From: an uncultured Bacteroidales bacterium
Lineage (GTDB): Bacteria; Bacteroidota; Bacteroidia; Bacteroidales; UBA932
Direction: 5' to 3'
Assembly (NCBI GenBank): GCA_946625485.1
Contig: CAMOTB010000012.1
Location: forward strand, 1 to 35,467
DNA: 35,467 bases
The notes beneath the pieces were generated by a model. It had not been told where the DNA came from and ran no database searches. It saw only the letters and a program-made list of their open reading frames with translations. Shown piece after piece: positions 24,898 to 33,129 of this stretch. Numbering within the stretch: position 1 is the first letter of the stretch; every line of letters begins with the position of its first letter. The translations under genes were made by a program, and so were the position numbers.

Positions 24898-26247
24898 TCA
24901 AATAAAAGGCTCCCAGCCAGGTTCGTAGTCGCGGCCCCAATACTGTTGCGCCTCGGGATCACCGATAATGAATCCGGTCTGAGGGTTGACCTGAAGGGAA
25001 TGGCCAGTCCTGGCAGCAATATTACCCAGCTGGACAAGCTGGGTACTCTTGCAAGCCTCTTCCAGGGTCGAATTCAGCTTCTCGCCGAACCTGATGGCAT
25101 TGAACCAGTTCTGGAAATGGAAGCCGTCGAGCTGCTCCGAAGGATTCTGCAGGTCACCATCCCGGAATGCGACCGTGCTCTTGACATGCTTGACGAGCTT
25201 GCCCTTGATGTCGAAAATCTTGTATTCATTGCCTCCGGAGAGGGACATGGCACCCGACTCGCCATAAAAGGTAACGCCGCTACTCTTTCCGTCCACGGGG
25301 ACCATGTTGCAACTGCGGCCTTCCCATGAGCCCGCAGCCTGGTCTCCGAACTGGAACGAAATCAACTGGGAGTCATAGGCCTCCCAGTCATCCTGGAAAC
25401 GCCATCTGCCCCCCACGGAACTGACCTGGGTCGGATAGCCGACTTCGAGGCCCCACCTCAGCAGATCCACAAAATGCGTTCCGTTGTTCAAGGCTTCTCC
25501 AGTGCCCCAACGCCAGAACCAATGCCAGTTGTAATGGATGTAATTGTCCCTAAACTCCGCGACTCTCGGAGCCGGGCCCTGCCAAAGATCCCAGTCAAGA
25601 TGGGCGGGGACAGGTACAACCTTGCCGATGCCTATCGAAGGCCGGTTGTTCGTATACCACGACTTCGCAAAGTGGACCTTCCCGATCACTCCGGAATGGA
25701 GCTCTTCGATGGCCTCCCGGACCTGCGGCCACGAACGCCGCTGGTTTCCGACCGTGATGACCTGGGTGGCATATTTCTTTTCTGCACGCAGAAGCATCTG
25801 GTTCTCGGCAGGGTTATGCGAAGTGGGTTTTTCCAGGTAGACATGCTTGCCGGCACGGAGGGCCATGATGGCGGCCGGAGCATGCCAGTGGTCAGGAGTG
25901 GCGATCACGACGGCATCGATGTCCTTGTTCTCCAAGAACCGGCGTATGTCCTTCTCCCCTTTCGGGGTCTTTCCCGTGACCTTGCGGACGCTTTCCTGGC
26001 AACGCGCCAGGGCATCGGAGTCGCAGTCACAAAGGAAGCCGACCTCGCATCCGGGCATCTTTGCAAAATTGCTGGCCAGCGCCTTGCCTCTCGAATTGAC
26101 GCCGATGACACCGATATGGATCTTGTCGTTGGCCCCCAATGCCTTTTTCTTAGCTTCGGCCGATGCCGGGGACAGGATGGAATGGCCGGCCAGGGCCGTT
26201 ACGGTAACGGCGGCGGCCTGTTTGATGAAATCTCTTCTTGTACTCAT
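24898..26247 (-). CDS. Tat-exported Gfo/Idh/MocA family oxidoreductase
   Basis: A 449-residue protein with a twin-arginine signal (S-T-R-R-D-F-I-K-Q) ending near residue 30, so it is folded with its cofactor before export to the periplasm. The Rossmann fold shows I-G-V-I-G-V-N-S-R-G (46-54) and Asp75, then A-T-P-D-H-W-H and the family motif E-K-P (139-141). The C-terminal domain has G-E-A-L-N-N-G-T-H-F-V-D-L-L-R-W with the His expected near the active site. Such enzymes oxidise or reduce sugar hydroxyls with tightly bound NAD(P); several act in periplasmic 3-keto-sugar routes. It does not resemble GH109. It is the last gene of the amino-sugar operon, 14 nt after nagB. Confidence 0.9.
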   Translation of the reverse strand: MSTRRDFIKQAAAVTVTALAGHSILSPASAEAKKKALGANDKIHIGVIGVNSRGKALASNFAKMPGCEVGFLCDCDSDALARCQESVRKVTGKTPKGEKDIRRFLENKDIDAVVIATPDHWHAPAAIMALRAGKHVYLEKPTSHNPAENQMLLRAEKKYATQVITVGNQRRSWPQVREAIEELHSGVIGKVHFAKSWYTNNRPSIGIGKVVPVPAHLDWDLWQGPAPRVAEFRDNYIHYNWHWFWRWGTGEALNNGTHFVDLLRWGLEVGYPTQVSSVGGRWRFQDDWEAYDSQLISFQFGDQAAGSWEGRSCNMVPVDGKSSGVTFYGESGAMSLSGGNEYKIFDIKGKLVKHVKSTVAFRDGDLQNPSEQLDGFHFQNWFNAIRFGEKLNSTLEEACKSTQLVQLGNIAARTGHSLQVNPQTGFIIGDPEAQQYWGRDYEPGWEPFI

Positions 26248-26261
26248 AAGTCTTTACCTCT

Positions 26262-27035
26262 CTATAAATGATCTGCATCCACAAGCGATGCACTATCAGG
26301 ATCCAAGTATAAATAGGTTTCGTCACGAGTCCTCAACACAGAGGCTGGACAGGTTTCACTGACGGGTCCGGATAAGGTCCTTAACACGGCTTCAGCCTTG
26401 GTTTTGAAAGGAACTATGCAATACATATATGTACCTCTCAGCAGAGTCGGAATCGTCAGCGTCAATGCCCGTGTCGGGACATCTTCGATGCGGGAGAAGC
26501 ATTTGTCATCCACCTGCTGCCTCCGGCATACCTCATCCAGCGTTACAGGCTTGACCACCGCCGCATCATCAAAGAACGCGACATGGGGGTCATTGAATGC
26601 AATATGCCCGTTCTCACCTATCCCCAGACACACGATATCCGGAGGATATTGCGCCAGCAAAGTAGCATATCTCTCGCATTCCCCATCTTCGAGATTATTC
26701 CCATCCAAATAGAAGACATTCCGGAAATTCACCCGCGAGAACAGCGCCTGTTTGAGGAAGTTGCCAAAACGTTGCGGAGCACTCTCATCCAGCCCGATAT
26801 ACTCATCCATATGGAGAGCATTGATCCGATCCCAGGGGATCTCTTTATATGAAATCAACTGATCCAAAAAAGCTGACTGAGAAGGAGCTGCAGCGAATAT
26901 CATATTGATCGTATCCTTCTGCCTCAACAGGGACAGGATACGTCCGGCGACCGCCTTTGCAGACTTTCGGGCCATTTCCTCCGTACTGTCTGAAAAGAAA
27001 ACGGTCAATTTATCCTTCTTTCTGACTATTTCCAT
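26262..27035 (-). CDS. nagB: Glucosamine-6-phosphate deaminase/isomerase family protein
   Basis: A 257-residue cytoplasmic protein of the NagB / 6-phosphogluconolactonase superfamily, close to the usual length. It keeps H-M-D-E-Y-I-G-L (Asp77) and G-I-G-E-N-G-H-I-A-F-N-D-P (Glu141, His144, Asp149). The phosphate loop reads F-A-A-A-P-S-Q-S in place of the T-G-S-T-P type, and Glu replaces the catalytic Asp141 of E. coli NagB. This set belongs to a NagB-like subgroup, so activity on GlcN6P is probable but not certain. In the pathway it would convert GlcN6P to fructose-6-P and ammonia after NagA. It lies 31 nt after the preceding gene. Confidence 0.82.
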   Translation of the reverse strand: MEIVRKKDKLTVFFSDSTEEMARKSAKAVAGRILSLLRQKDTINMIFAAAPSQSAFLDQLISYKEIPWDRINALHMDEYIGLDESAPQRFGNFLKQALFSRVNFRNVFYLDGNNLEDGECERYATLLAQYPPDIVCLGIGENGHIAFNDPHVAFFDDAAVVKPVTLDEVCRRQQVDDKCFSRIEDVPTRALTLTIPTLLRGTYMYCIVPFKTKAEAVLRTLSGPVSETCPASVLRTRDETYLYLDPDSASLVDADHL

Positions 27036-27066
27036 GATCCTCTTACTTTATTCTTTTATAATTTCT

Positions 27067-28386
27067 TCATCTCATTGTTGCGGCACTGACCGCATCAATA
27101 GTAAGTTTGTACTTGGTCAGTGTATTGGCGGATTCTTCATCCGACATCAAAGCCTCATCCACTTGATGCAGAAATGCGCGGGCGACCAGGCCGAAGTGCT
27201 CTTCATGCCCGCTCCGTTCTTTCAATGGGACATCCAATAAAAAACGGCCCTCTCCATCATCCTGAAGGTGCACAAAAGGGAAATCAGCCTTCAGACGGGC
27301 AACGGCAGATGCCGCCTCGGCATAAGGCGCCGTCAGGAAGAGTTGACGGACAAAACCAGTCTCTGCATCCTGAACGATTTCGAGGGTTGCGCGGGAGCCT
27401 GTATAGCGGCATACCGAGATATCCCCTGCGCCTTCAGGAGCAACATAATCCCAGTGCACTTCGATGTCGCAGGGAATCTGGTCGAGCATAAAAGACATCC
27501 GACCATTAGCACTTACCTCAAGACTGTCCCCGCGAACGTAGTCAGCAAGGAACGACGGGATAACTGATTCTCCAGTTACCTGACGGAATTGTTCCATGGA
27601 AAGAGGAGTCGTCCAGCGGGATGCTTCCTTCAGCACGACCCGGTCCGCTGTGACAGGGGCAGCCGGCGAGCAGATCCAGAATATCTGGTCAATCAAATGG
27701 GTCGTCACATCCGCAATTCCTTCTCCTTGCTGGGTAACATCAAAATACCAAGCCGGACGACGGACCGGGACTCCGGAAACCTCCTTATAAAAATGGTGCA
27801 CACTGAGCATCCACACCCTTTGACAGACACCAAAGAAATCCTGATCCGCCACCAGATTGCGGACAATCCGGTTGAGAAGATCAAAACGTTCTGTCATCAT
27901 CTCGCGAATGACCAGGCCCTTATCAGATGCTTCATGATAAGCCGTATCCAACAGGAGCAGATCCTCCCGGCTGATGGCCATCGGTTTGTCCGCAAGGACA
28001 TGGTACCCTTTCCGGACCGACTCAAGTATATACCTGGATTTCAACTTGTTATTCCCCGCCAGGACGACAAAACATCCGGATTGGGCCGGAGGAACCTTTT
28101 CCAGATAATCCTCTCCTGCATACACTTTCTCGACCCAACGGGACGAGCCGGTCTCCGGGTCCGTGTAAGACGCGACCGTTTTGAGATATGTCTGCAGTTC
28201 CACACCTTCGGGAGCAAAGACATGCACGGTATCTCCGACTCCCGGAAGAGGAGTCTTCTGCGTCAAGGCCGCATGGAAATGCCCCGGTGCGATGACCGTC
28301 ATCTGTTTCAACGGAACGGACTCGGTCCGCGAACAGCAACAGCATAACGCTAACAAGGCCACTATGTAGCTCAGCGCACGTTTCAT
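27067..28386 (-). CDS. Gfo/Idh/MocA-like lipoprotein with putative oxidoreductase C-terminal domain
   Basis: A 439-residue protein with a lipoprotein signal rich in cysteine (C-C-C-C at 15-18), so it is predicted outside the cytoplasm. The N-terminal domain is Rossmann-like but its glycine loop is altered to V-I-A-P-G-H-F-H; the D-K-P motif (133-135) keeps the family lysine. The C-terminal part has W-Y-F-D-V-T-Q-Q-G-E-G-I-A-D-V-T-T-H-L-I-D, then long strands, matching proteins annotated 'putative oxidoreductase C-terminal domain'. Whether it still binds NAD(P) is uncertain. It overlaps the preceding gene by 4 nt (ATGA), which points to co-translation. Confidence 0.8.
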   Translation of the reverse strand: MKRALSYIVALLALCCCCSRTESVPLKQMTVIAPGHFHAALTQKTPLPGVGDTVHVFAPEGVELQTYLKTVASYTDPETGSSRWVEKVYAGEDYLEKVPPAQSGCFVVLAGNNKLKSRYILESVRKGYHVLADKPMAISREDLLLLDTAYHEASDKGLVIREMMTERFDLLNRIVRNLVADQDFFGVCQRVWMLSVHHFYKEVSGVPVRRPAWYFDVTQQGEGIADVTTHLIDQIFWICSPAAPVTADRVVLKEASRWTTPLSMEQFRQVTGESVIPSFLADYVRGDSLEVSANGRMSFMLDQIPCDIEVHWDYVAPEGAGDISVCRYTGSRATLEIVQDAETGFVRQLFLTAPYAEAASAVARLKADFPFVHLQDDGEGRFLLDVPLKERSGHEEHFGLVARAFLHQVDEALMSDEESANTLTKYKLTIDAVSAATMR

Positions 28387-29375
28387 TTGTATGCTTTCAA
28401 TAGTTTTTGCGCCTCTCGCTCCGCCTGTTTACGGATCACAGAGAGCGGGACCATTTTTCCATCCAGTTCCAGACTCCGGTTGGAGGCCTCCATGAAAGTG
28501 AATATCTCCAAGGTCTCCTCCTTGCTGACAGGACATACCCCCGTCCGGAAGAAATTCAATATCTCATCCACCAGCGGCTGGTAACCGGTATAGCCACCGG
28601 TCTGTATAGCTTTCTTTTCCGTAAAGGCAGTCCCTCCATAGATACCGGGACCCTTCACAATCGCCCGGAAAGTCCCGATCCGCCCGTCTGCCCAACGACC
28701 GGTCACAACATCACCGCTCTCGGTATGGACCCGGCTGACCGACTCACAGCCGGTTCCCATGACCGTATACAGTTCTTCCACGCCATGAAGCCCATAGTAT
28801 CCAAAGTCCGGATGAGTAGGCTCAGGATGGTGGGGAGAGTAACAGTCTGCTCCCAGGATCCGTCCGAACTTCCCGGCACGGATTTCCTGGTTGCGGGCCG
28901 TGAAGCGTACGGCAGAAGAAGAGAAGAAGGTTGTACCATAGCGCTCTGCCAAGGCATAGATCGCTATCGCCTGGGCAAGCGTGGCGCCCACCGGCTTGTC
29001 GATGTAAATCTTCTTTCCGGCCTTGAACACCTCGGCGGCCTGCTCAAGATGGATATTCCCGTCATTGGTTTCCAACAAGACGCAGTCTACCATTTCCAAC
29101 AGTTCAGAAATGCTGGATGTGATCTTGACGCCATATTTCTGGACTTCCTCCGTAAACCGGGGAATCCGGGAATAGGCGGATTCAATGACGGAACTCCCCT
29201 GCGGATATGCGGCGACGACCTCAAACTCGCGCGTTGCCGGATCCTGAGAATTCATCAATTTGGTAAACGCAGCCGAGTGGGAGGTATCTAAGCCGATGAT
29301 TCCGATCCGCTGGCGGGCCGGCAAGGCAAGGGAAATGAATAAAAACAATAAGGCAGCTGATCTGAATCTGTTCAT
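28383..29375 (-). CDS. Secreted Gfo/Idh/MocA family protein
   Basis: A 330-residue protein with a Sec-type signal peptide ending A-L-P-A, hence periplasmic. The Rossmann start is I-G-I-I-G-L-D-T-S-H-S-A-A-F, with D-T-S-H at the usual glycine-rich end. D-K-P (126-128) retains the family lysine. The C-terminal domain contains Y-G-L-H-G-V-E-E-L-Y and ends with a basic helix. Redox chemistry on a sugar or sugar acid is the family expectation; the substrate is unknown. It overlaps nagA by 4 nt and the next gene by 4 nt (both ATGA), so the three are tightly coupled. Confidence 0.82.
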   Translation of the reverse strand: MNRFRSAALLFLFISLALPARQRIGIIGLDTSHSAAFTKLMNSQDPATREFEVVAAYPQGSSVIESAYSRIPRFTEEVQKYGVKITSSISELLEMVDCVLLETNDGNIHLEQAAEVFKAGKKIYIDKPVGATLAQAIAIYALAERYGTTFFSSSAVRFTARNQEIRAGKFGRILGADCYSPHHPEPTHPDFGYYGLHGVEELYTVMGTGCESVSRVHTESGDVVTGRWADGRIGTFRAIVKGPGIYGGTAFTEKKAIQTGGYTGYQPLVDEILNFFRTGVCPVSKEETLEIFTFMEASNRSLELDGKMVPLSVIRKQAEREAQKLLKAYK

Positions 29376-30574
29376 GGTTTCTTTCTTTTATAAACTGTTT
29401 TCCCTCCAATGATGGTCCGCTCGATCCGGATCTGGTCATCAAATACGACGATATCTGCATCTTTTCCGCCTTCGAGCGACCCTTTCCGGTCTTGAATACC
29501 CATGAAACGGGCTGGGTTGGCTGAAGCCATCTGAACGGCCTGAAGCAGGCTGCAGCCGCCCATTTGTATCATGGTACGCACCAAACGATCCGTTGTCGCG
29601 ACACTCCCAGCGAAAGCACTCCGGTCCATCAGTTTGGCCACACCGTCTTCGACCCGTACATCTTGTCCGTCCACCAGATCGCCCAACTTGTAGATTCCGT
29701 CAGGCATACCGGCTGCACGCATGGAGTCTGTGACAAGGGCGATACTGTCCACACCCCGCAACTTCAAGATCAGATGAAGCAGGGAAGACGGGACATGGAT
29801 GCCGTCGGCGATAATCTCCAAGGACATGCCGTCTTGGTAGTAGCCGTATTCCAAAGCCCCGGCGTAGCGATACGCATTGCGACGGGTAATGGTACTCATA
29901 CAAGAAAAGAAATGAGTCATGTGACGGGCTCCGGCATGAAAAACTTTGTCACAGTCGTCAAAGGTGGCATTCGTATGACCGATGGAAGCGAGGATGCCCC
30001 TCCGGCTCAACTCGCAGGCAAAATCGGAAGCGCCCTCCAGCTCCGGGGAGAAGGTCCACCGCGCAATATCCGGGCAAGCGTCCAGGATTTTCAGATAATC
30101 TTCCGGTACAGGATTCCGCAAGTACCTGGGATCCTGCGCACCTGCCTGTGCTGGAGCCAGATAAGGGCCTTCCAGATGGATCCCGCCGAACGCAGCCCCT
30201 TCACGGTTGGCGTCCCGCGCCGCACGGAACGTCTCGAAAGACTTGAAAAGAACCTCATCCGAGCAGGTCAGCGTCGTCGGATACAAAAGCGTCGTGCCAT
30301 GGACCGCATGCATCCGCGCCGCGGTCAGATAAGCCTCAACGGTTCCATCCATGAAATCAGCCCCGCCCGCTCCATGCGTATGGATATCAATGAAACCCGG
30401 GGAAACAATCATCCCATGGACATCCGTTACAACCGCATCAGAAGGCGCCTCGTCCGCCAGTCCGAGAATCCGGTTTCCTTCCCACACCAAGACTTTTCGG
30501 ACTTCTCCTTCCGGAGTCAGGACACGTCCTCCGGCAAGAGCCTCTTTTCTTTTTTTTACACGCATACGAATCAA
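29372..30574 (-). CDS. nagA: N-acetylglucosamine-6-phosphate deacetylase
   Basis: A 400-residue cytoplasmic amidohydrolase of normal length. Metal and catalytic residues are all visible: H-T-H (His65/His67) in F-I-D-I-H-T-H-G, Glu135 in H-L-E-G-P-Y, His200 in I-G-H-T-N-A, His221 in M-T-H-F-F, and Asp283 in L-V-T-D-S-M; I-A-D-G-I-H-V is the substrate loop. The usual T-H-L-F-N-A-M reads T-H-F-F-S-C-M here, so specificity may be shifted. It removes acetate from GlcNAc-6-P to feed NagB. It begins 4 nt after the transporter stop; the ATG at 30565 is an alternative start. Confidence 0.93.
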   Translation of the reverse strand: MIRMRVKKRKEALAGGRVLTPEGEVRKVLVWEGNRILGLADEAPSDAVVTDVHGMIVSPGFIDIHTHGAGGADFMDGTVEAYLTAARMHAVHGTTLLYPTTLTCSDEVLFKSFETFRAARDANREGAAFGGIHLEGPYLAPAQAGAQDPRYLRNPVPEDYLKILDACPDIARWTFSPELEGASDFACELSRRGILASIGHTNATFDDCDKVFHAGARHMTHFFSCMSTITRRNAYRYAGALEYGYYQDGMSLEIIADGIHVPSSLLHLILKLRGVDSIALVTDSMRAAGMPDGIYKLGDLVDGQDVRVEDGVAKLMDRSAFAGSVATTDRLVRTMIQMGGCSLLQAVQMASANPARFMGIQDRKGSLEGGKDADIVVFDDQIRIERTIIGGKTVYKRKKP

Positions 30575-30578
30575 GGCT

Positions 30579-31862
30579 TTAATTCAATTCAAGCGATTTG
30601 CCGACCTTGTGACCGGCAACCGCATAATAAATCATATAGACAAAACAAGGTATCAATAACCAGTAGGCGGCATGTTCTCCAATCCGGTCCGCCTCGAATC
30701 CATACAGGAGAGAAAGGACCGCATTTCCGCAGAGCGCCATCACCAGCAGGGAAGAACCCAAGTTCGTCCATCGACCAAGTCCGGGAATGGCCAACGGCCA
30801 GATACCCGCATAAATCAGCGAATTGGGTATACCCAGCAAAACAAGACACACGATGGAGGCCTTGGGAGGAAGGACCAGGACCAGAACCGACAAAACCAGC
30901 CCGGTGATCGTACAAACGACAAGTGCTTTCTGCTGGCTGATCCATTTGGGGATGAGTACGATCCCGGCAAGGTAACCCAGCAAGATGCATCCCAACGTAT
31001 AGGACGGGAACAGTTTCGCCTGATCAAGGCCCATGCCCATACTGTTTGCATAACCGATAATGGTACTGATGGAGATCTGCTGGGAACCGACATGGGCAAA
31101 CAAGGCGATTACGCCCAAAATCAGATAAGGATAGGAGAAAATGGAGCGCCGGTCCGTCTGGCCTGAGCGCGAAGTATCATCCTGCCCGGGATGAAGATCC
31201 GGCAGCGCGGAGTACCGGAAGACGATGGCAAACACGACGAGGAGCAGAGCCAGGACCAGATAGGGCGGGATCACGCCGCGGATCATTTCATCCAGGGCGG
31301 CTTCCTTTGCGGCGCCGGTCAAAATACCCGCCTGCACCTGATCCATCGTCAGTTTGTCCTGAGGACGGATCACAAGCGCAGCGAAAACCAAAGGAGCAAT
31401 GATCCCGGCGAACTTATTACAAACACCCATGACACTGATCCTGCGTGCCGCGCTCTCCTCCGGCCCGATGATGGTCACGAAGGGGTTGGCGACCGTCTGG
31501 AGAATAGCCAGCGCGGTACCCATGGTAAACAGGGACAAGAGGAAAAGCCCGTAGGAACGTGTCAATGCAGCAGGCCAAAACATCATTGCTCCCAAGGCGA
31601 GTATCAACAGACCGATGGAGCCGCCTCGCTTCAGACCTGTCCAATTCAGCATCAGGGCAGCCGGAATTGTCATCACGAGATAAGCGATATAGAAAGCGAA
31701 GGTGACCAGATAACTCTGAAGATCCGTCTGGAGATCACAGGCGACCTTGAAATAGGGCACAAGAATGGAATTGACCCAAGATACCAGGCCAAAGACGAAG
31801 AACAAACTTGCCAACATGAGCAAGGATAGATAATACTGCCTTTTGTTCAAATGTGTATGCAT
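30579..31862 (-). CDS. MFS sugar:H+ symporter, FucP/GluP-like (candidate GlcNAc transporter)
   Basis: A 427-residue inner-membrane protein with about 12 hydrophobic helices. The FHS-family marks are present: F-F-V-F-G-L-V-S-W-V-N-S in helix 1, followed by L-V-P-Y-F-K, and A-I-L-Q-T-V-A-N-P-F-V-T-I-I-G-P near helix 4, as in fucose, glucose/galactose and NagP-type permeases. First gene of the operon, followed at once by nagA, so an N-acetylhexosamine is the likely cargo. No sugar kinase is encoded in the window; phosphorylation before NagA must come from a gene elsewhere. Its leader carries one of the two candidate LacI operators. Confidence 0.9.
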   Translation of the reverse strand: MHTHLNKRQYYLSLLMLASLFFVFGLVSWVNSILVPYFKVACDLQTDLQSYLVTFAFYIAYLVMTIPAALMLNWTGLKRGGSIGLLILALGAMMFWPAALTRSYGLFLLSLFTMGTALAILQTVANPFVTIIGPEESAARRISVMGVCNKFAGIIAPLVFAALVIRPQDKLTMDQVQAGILTGAAKEAALDEMIRGVIPPYLVLALLLVVFAIVFRYSALPDLHPGQDDTSRSGQTDRRSIFSYPYLILGVIALFAHVGSQQISISTIIGYANSMGMGLDQAKLFPSYTLGCILLGYLAGIVLIPKWISQQKALVVCTITGLVLSVLVLVLPPKASIVCLVLLGIPNSLIYAGIWPLAIPGLGRWTNLGSSLLVMALCGNAVLSLLYGFEADRIGEHAAYWLLIPCFVYMIYYAVAGHKVGKSLELN

Positions 31863-31877
31863 GCTCTTTTCACATTA

Positions 31878-31891
31878 TGTGTCCGAACACA
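31878..31891. promoter_or_regulatory. Candidate LacI-type operator 1
   Basis: TGTGTCCGAACACA is an imperfect palindrome (TGTGT..ACACA) in the predicted leader of the transporter operon, 16 bases before its ATG. It matches operator 2 at 12 of 14 positions, with centres 65 bp apart. Confidence 0.6.
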
Positions 31892-31942
31892 CACCCTGTC
31901 AAAAAAATAAAACGCCTGACTAAAACAATAGATAACAAAGAG

Positions 31943-31956
31943 TGTGTCCGTGCACA
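31943..31956. promoter_or_regulatory. Candidate LacI-type operator 2
   Basis: TGTGTCCGTGCACA shares TGTGTCCGnnCACA with operator 1. It covers the predicted transcription start of the transporter operon and touches its -7 box, where bound repressor would block RNA polymerase. It also lies upstream of the LacI gene promoter. Confidence 0.6.
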
Positions 31957-31986
31957 AATATATGGAATTTATATTTGAAACGCCAA
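31955..31986 (-). promoter_or_regulatory. Promoter of the amino-sugar operon
   Basis: On the minus strand TTG (31986-31984) and TATATTTG (31962-31955) are 21 bp apart, a full Bacteroidetes promoter. The predicted start near 31949 lies inside operator 2, leaving a leader of nearly 90 nt with operator 1 in it. Confidence 0.65.
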
Positions 31987-32004
31987 ATAATTAACATATT
32001 TTTG
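31974..32004 (+). promoter_or_regulatory. Promoter of the LacI-type regulator
   Basis: TTTG (31974-31977) and TATTTTTG (31997-32004) are 19 bp apart, an exact Bacteroidetes match, 19 bases before the ATG at 32024. A second -7-like box, TATATTTG at 31970-31977, overlaps its -33 element. It is back to back with the operon promoter, so one bound protein could affect both. Confidence 0.65.
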
Positions 32005-32023
32005 TAAAAAGGATTTCAAAATC

Positions 32024-33085
32024 ATGGGAAGACAACTGACTATTAAGGAGATTGCCGCCCGGGCCGGGGTTTCTTCAGGAACAGTAGACCGGGTCCTGCA
32101 CAACCGAGGCAAGGTCTCGCCTGACAAAGAAGAAAAAGTACGGGCTATCCTTGATGAGATCGACTTCAAGCTCAACATCCATACCTCTGTCATCTCAATC
32201 AAGAAGAACTATGAGCTAGTGATCTGCACTCCGGAATACAGCCAAGGAGAGTATTGGGGTGCCATCGACTCCGGCATCAAATCCGCCTTGGATGAATTCA
32301 ATGATCTAAGCATAGTCAGTACGCATATCACCTACGACCAATTTGATGCCAATTCCTGTCATAAAGCCTACGCACAAATCCTGAAACAGAACCCTGATGC
32401 AATCATCCTGGGCCCCATCTTTGAGCAAGAAACCCGGTCACTCTGCCAAGATCTGGACAATCGGGGAATCCCCTATGCCTTTGTCGATTCAACCATCGAA
32501 GGGACCAATCCCATCGCTTCGCTGATGGCGGACCAGCCTGCAGGCGGGCGTCTGATCTGCCGCCTGCTGGAGAGTTTTACCGGAACAGACAACGAGATCC
32601 TGCTCTGCCGGCCCAAACAAGCCGGCAGTGAGCAATCATACAATTACTCGAAAAGACTTAACGGCTTCTATGATTACGTCAAGGAAACGGGGCGGACAGG
32701 AAAAGTGAAGGAACTGTTCTTCTCCATGGATGACAGCGAAGCCTCCGCTCAGGCCGTCATCTCAGTCCTGAAACAAAACCCGGGTATCAAAGGAGTCGCC
32801 ATCCTCAACTCACGAGGCTATTTTATTGCGGACATTTTGGCAGAACACGGACTGAAGGACATCAAGGTCGCCTCTTTCGACCTCTCCTACAATAATGTGC
32901 GCTGTCTCAAGAACGGTTCGATCTCAGTCCTTTTAAGCCAGCGCCCCATGACGCAAGGCTTCATCTCGGTCCGAGCGATCATCGAACAATTGATCTACAG
33001 GAAAAAAGAAAAAACCTTCATCAAGATGCCCATCGATATCTTGATGAAAGACAACCTCCCCTTCTACAAAGACCTGCCCTTATAA
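32024..33085 (+). CDS. LacI-family transcriptional regulator with sugar-binding domain
   Basis: A 353-residue cytoplasmic protein. Residues 6-30 form the LacI helix-turn-helix (T-I-K-E-I-A-A-R-A-G-V-S-S-G-T-V-D-R-V-L). The hinge is unlike the classic Y-x-P-N-x-x-A and reads D-F-K-L-N-I-H-T. Residues from about 65 onward are a periplasmic-binding-protein-like sugar domain with D-A-I-I-L-G-P-I, I-P-Y-A-F-V-D-S and V-A-S-F-D-L-S. G-T-V-D-R-V-L-H-N-R-G-K-V-S is a form common in Bacteroidetes. It faces the amino-sugar operon and probably represses it until a pathway sugar binds; whether it also controls the PUL is open. Confidence 0.92.
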   Translation: MGRQLTIKEIAARAGVSSGTVDRVLHNRGKVSPDKEEKVRAILDEIDFKLNIHTSVISIKKNYELVICTPEYSQGEYWGAIDSGIKSALDEFNDLSIVSTHITYDQFDANSCHKAYAQILKQNPDAIILGPIFEQETRSLCQDLDNRGIPYAFVDSTIEGTNPIASLMADQPAGGRLICRLLESFTGTDNEILLCRPKQAGSEQSYNYSKRLNGFYDYVKETGRTGKVKELFFSMDDSEASAQAVISVLKQNPGIKGVAILNSRGYFIADILAEHGLKDIKVASFDLSYNNVRCLKNGSISVLLSQRPMTQGFISVRAIIEQLIYRKKEKTFIKMPIDILMKDNLPFYKDLPL

Positions 33086-33090
33086 AAGAC

Positions 33091-33121
33091 AGCCGGGCAC
33101 GAAACAGTGTCGTGCCCGGCT
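33091..33121. terminator. Bidirectional terminator between the LacI gene and lspA
   Basis: AGCCGGGCACGA (33091-33102) and TCGTGCCCGGCT (33110-33121) form a perfect 12-bp GC-rich stem with a 7-nt loop, between two convergent stops (33085 and 33130). The minus strand continues TGTCTTTTATA, a partial T run; the plus strand has none. Confidence 0.75.
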
Positions 33122-33129
33122 GCAAGAAA

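Noticed and set aside
24898..26247. GH109 (NAD-dependent alpha-N-acetylgalactosaminidase) for the Tat-exported protein
   Set aside because: It has the E-K-P motif and the W-R-W-G-T-G-E-A-L-N-N-G-T-H block of ordinary Gfo/Idh/MocA oxidoreductases; the characteristic GH109 blocks are not seen.
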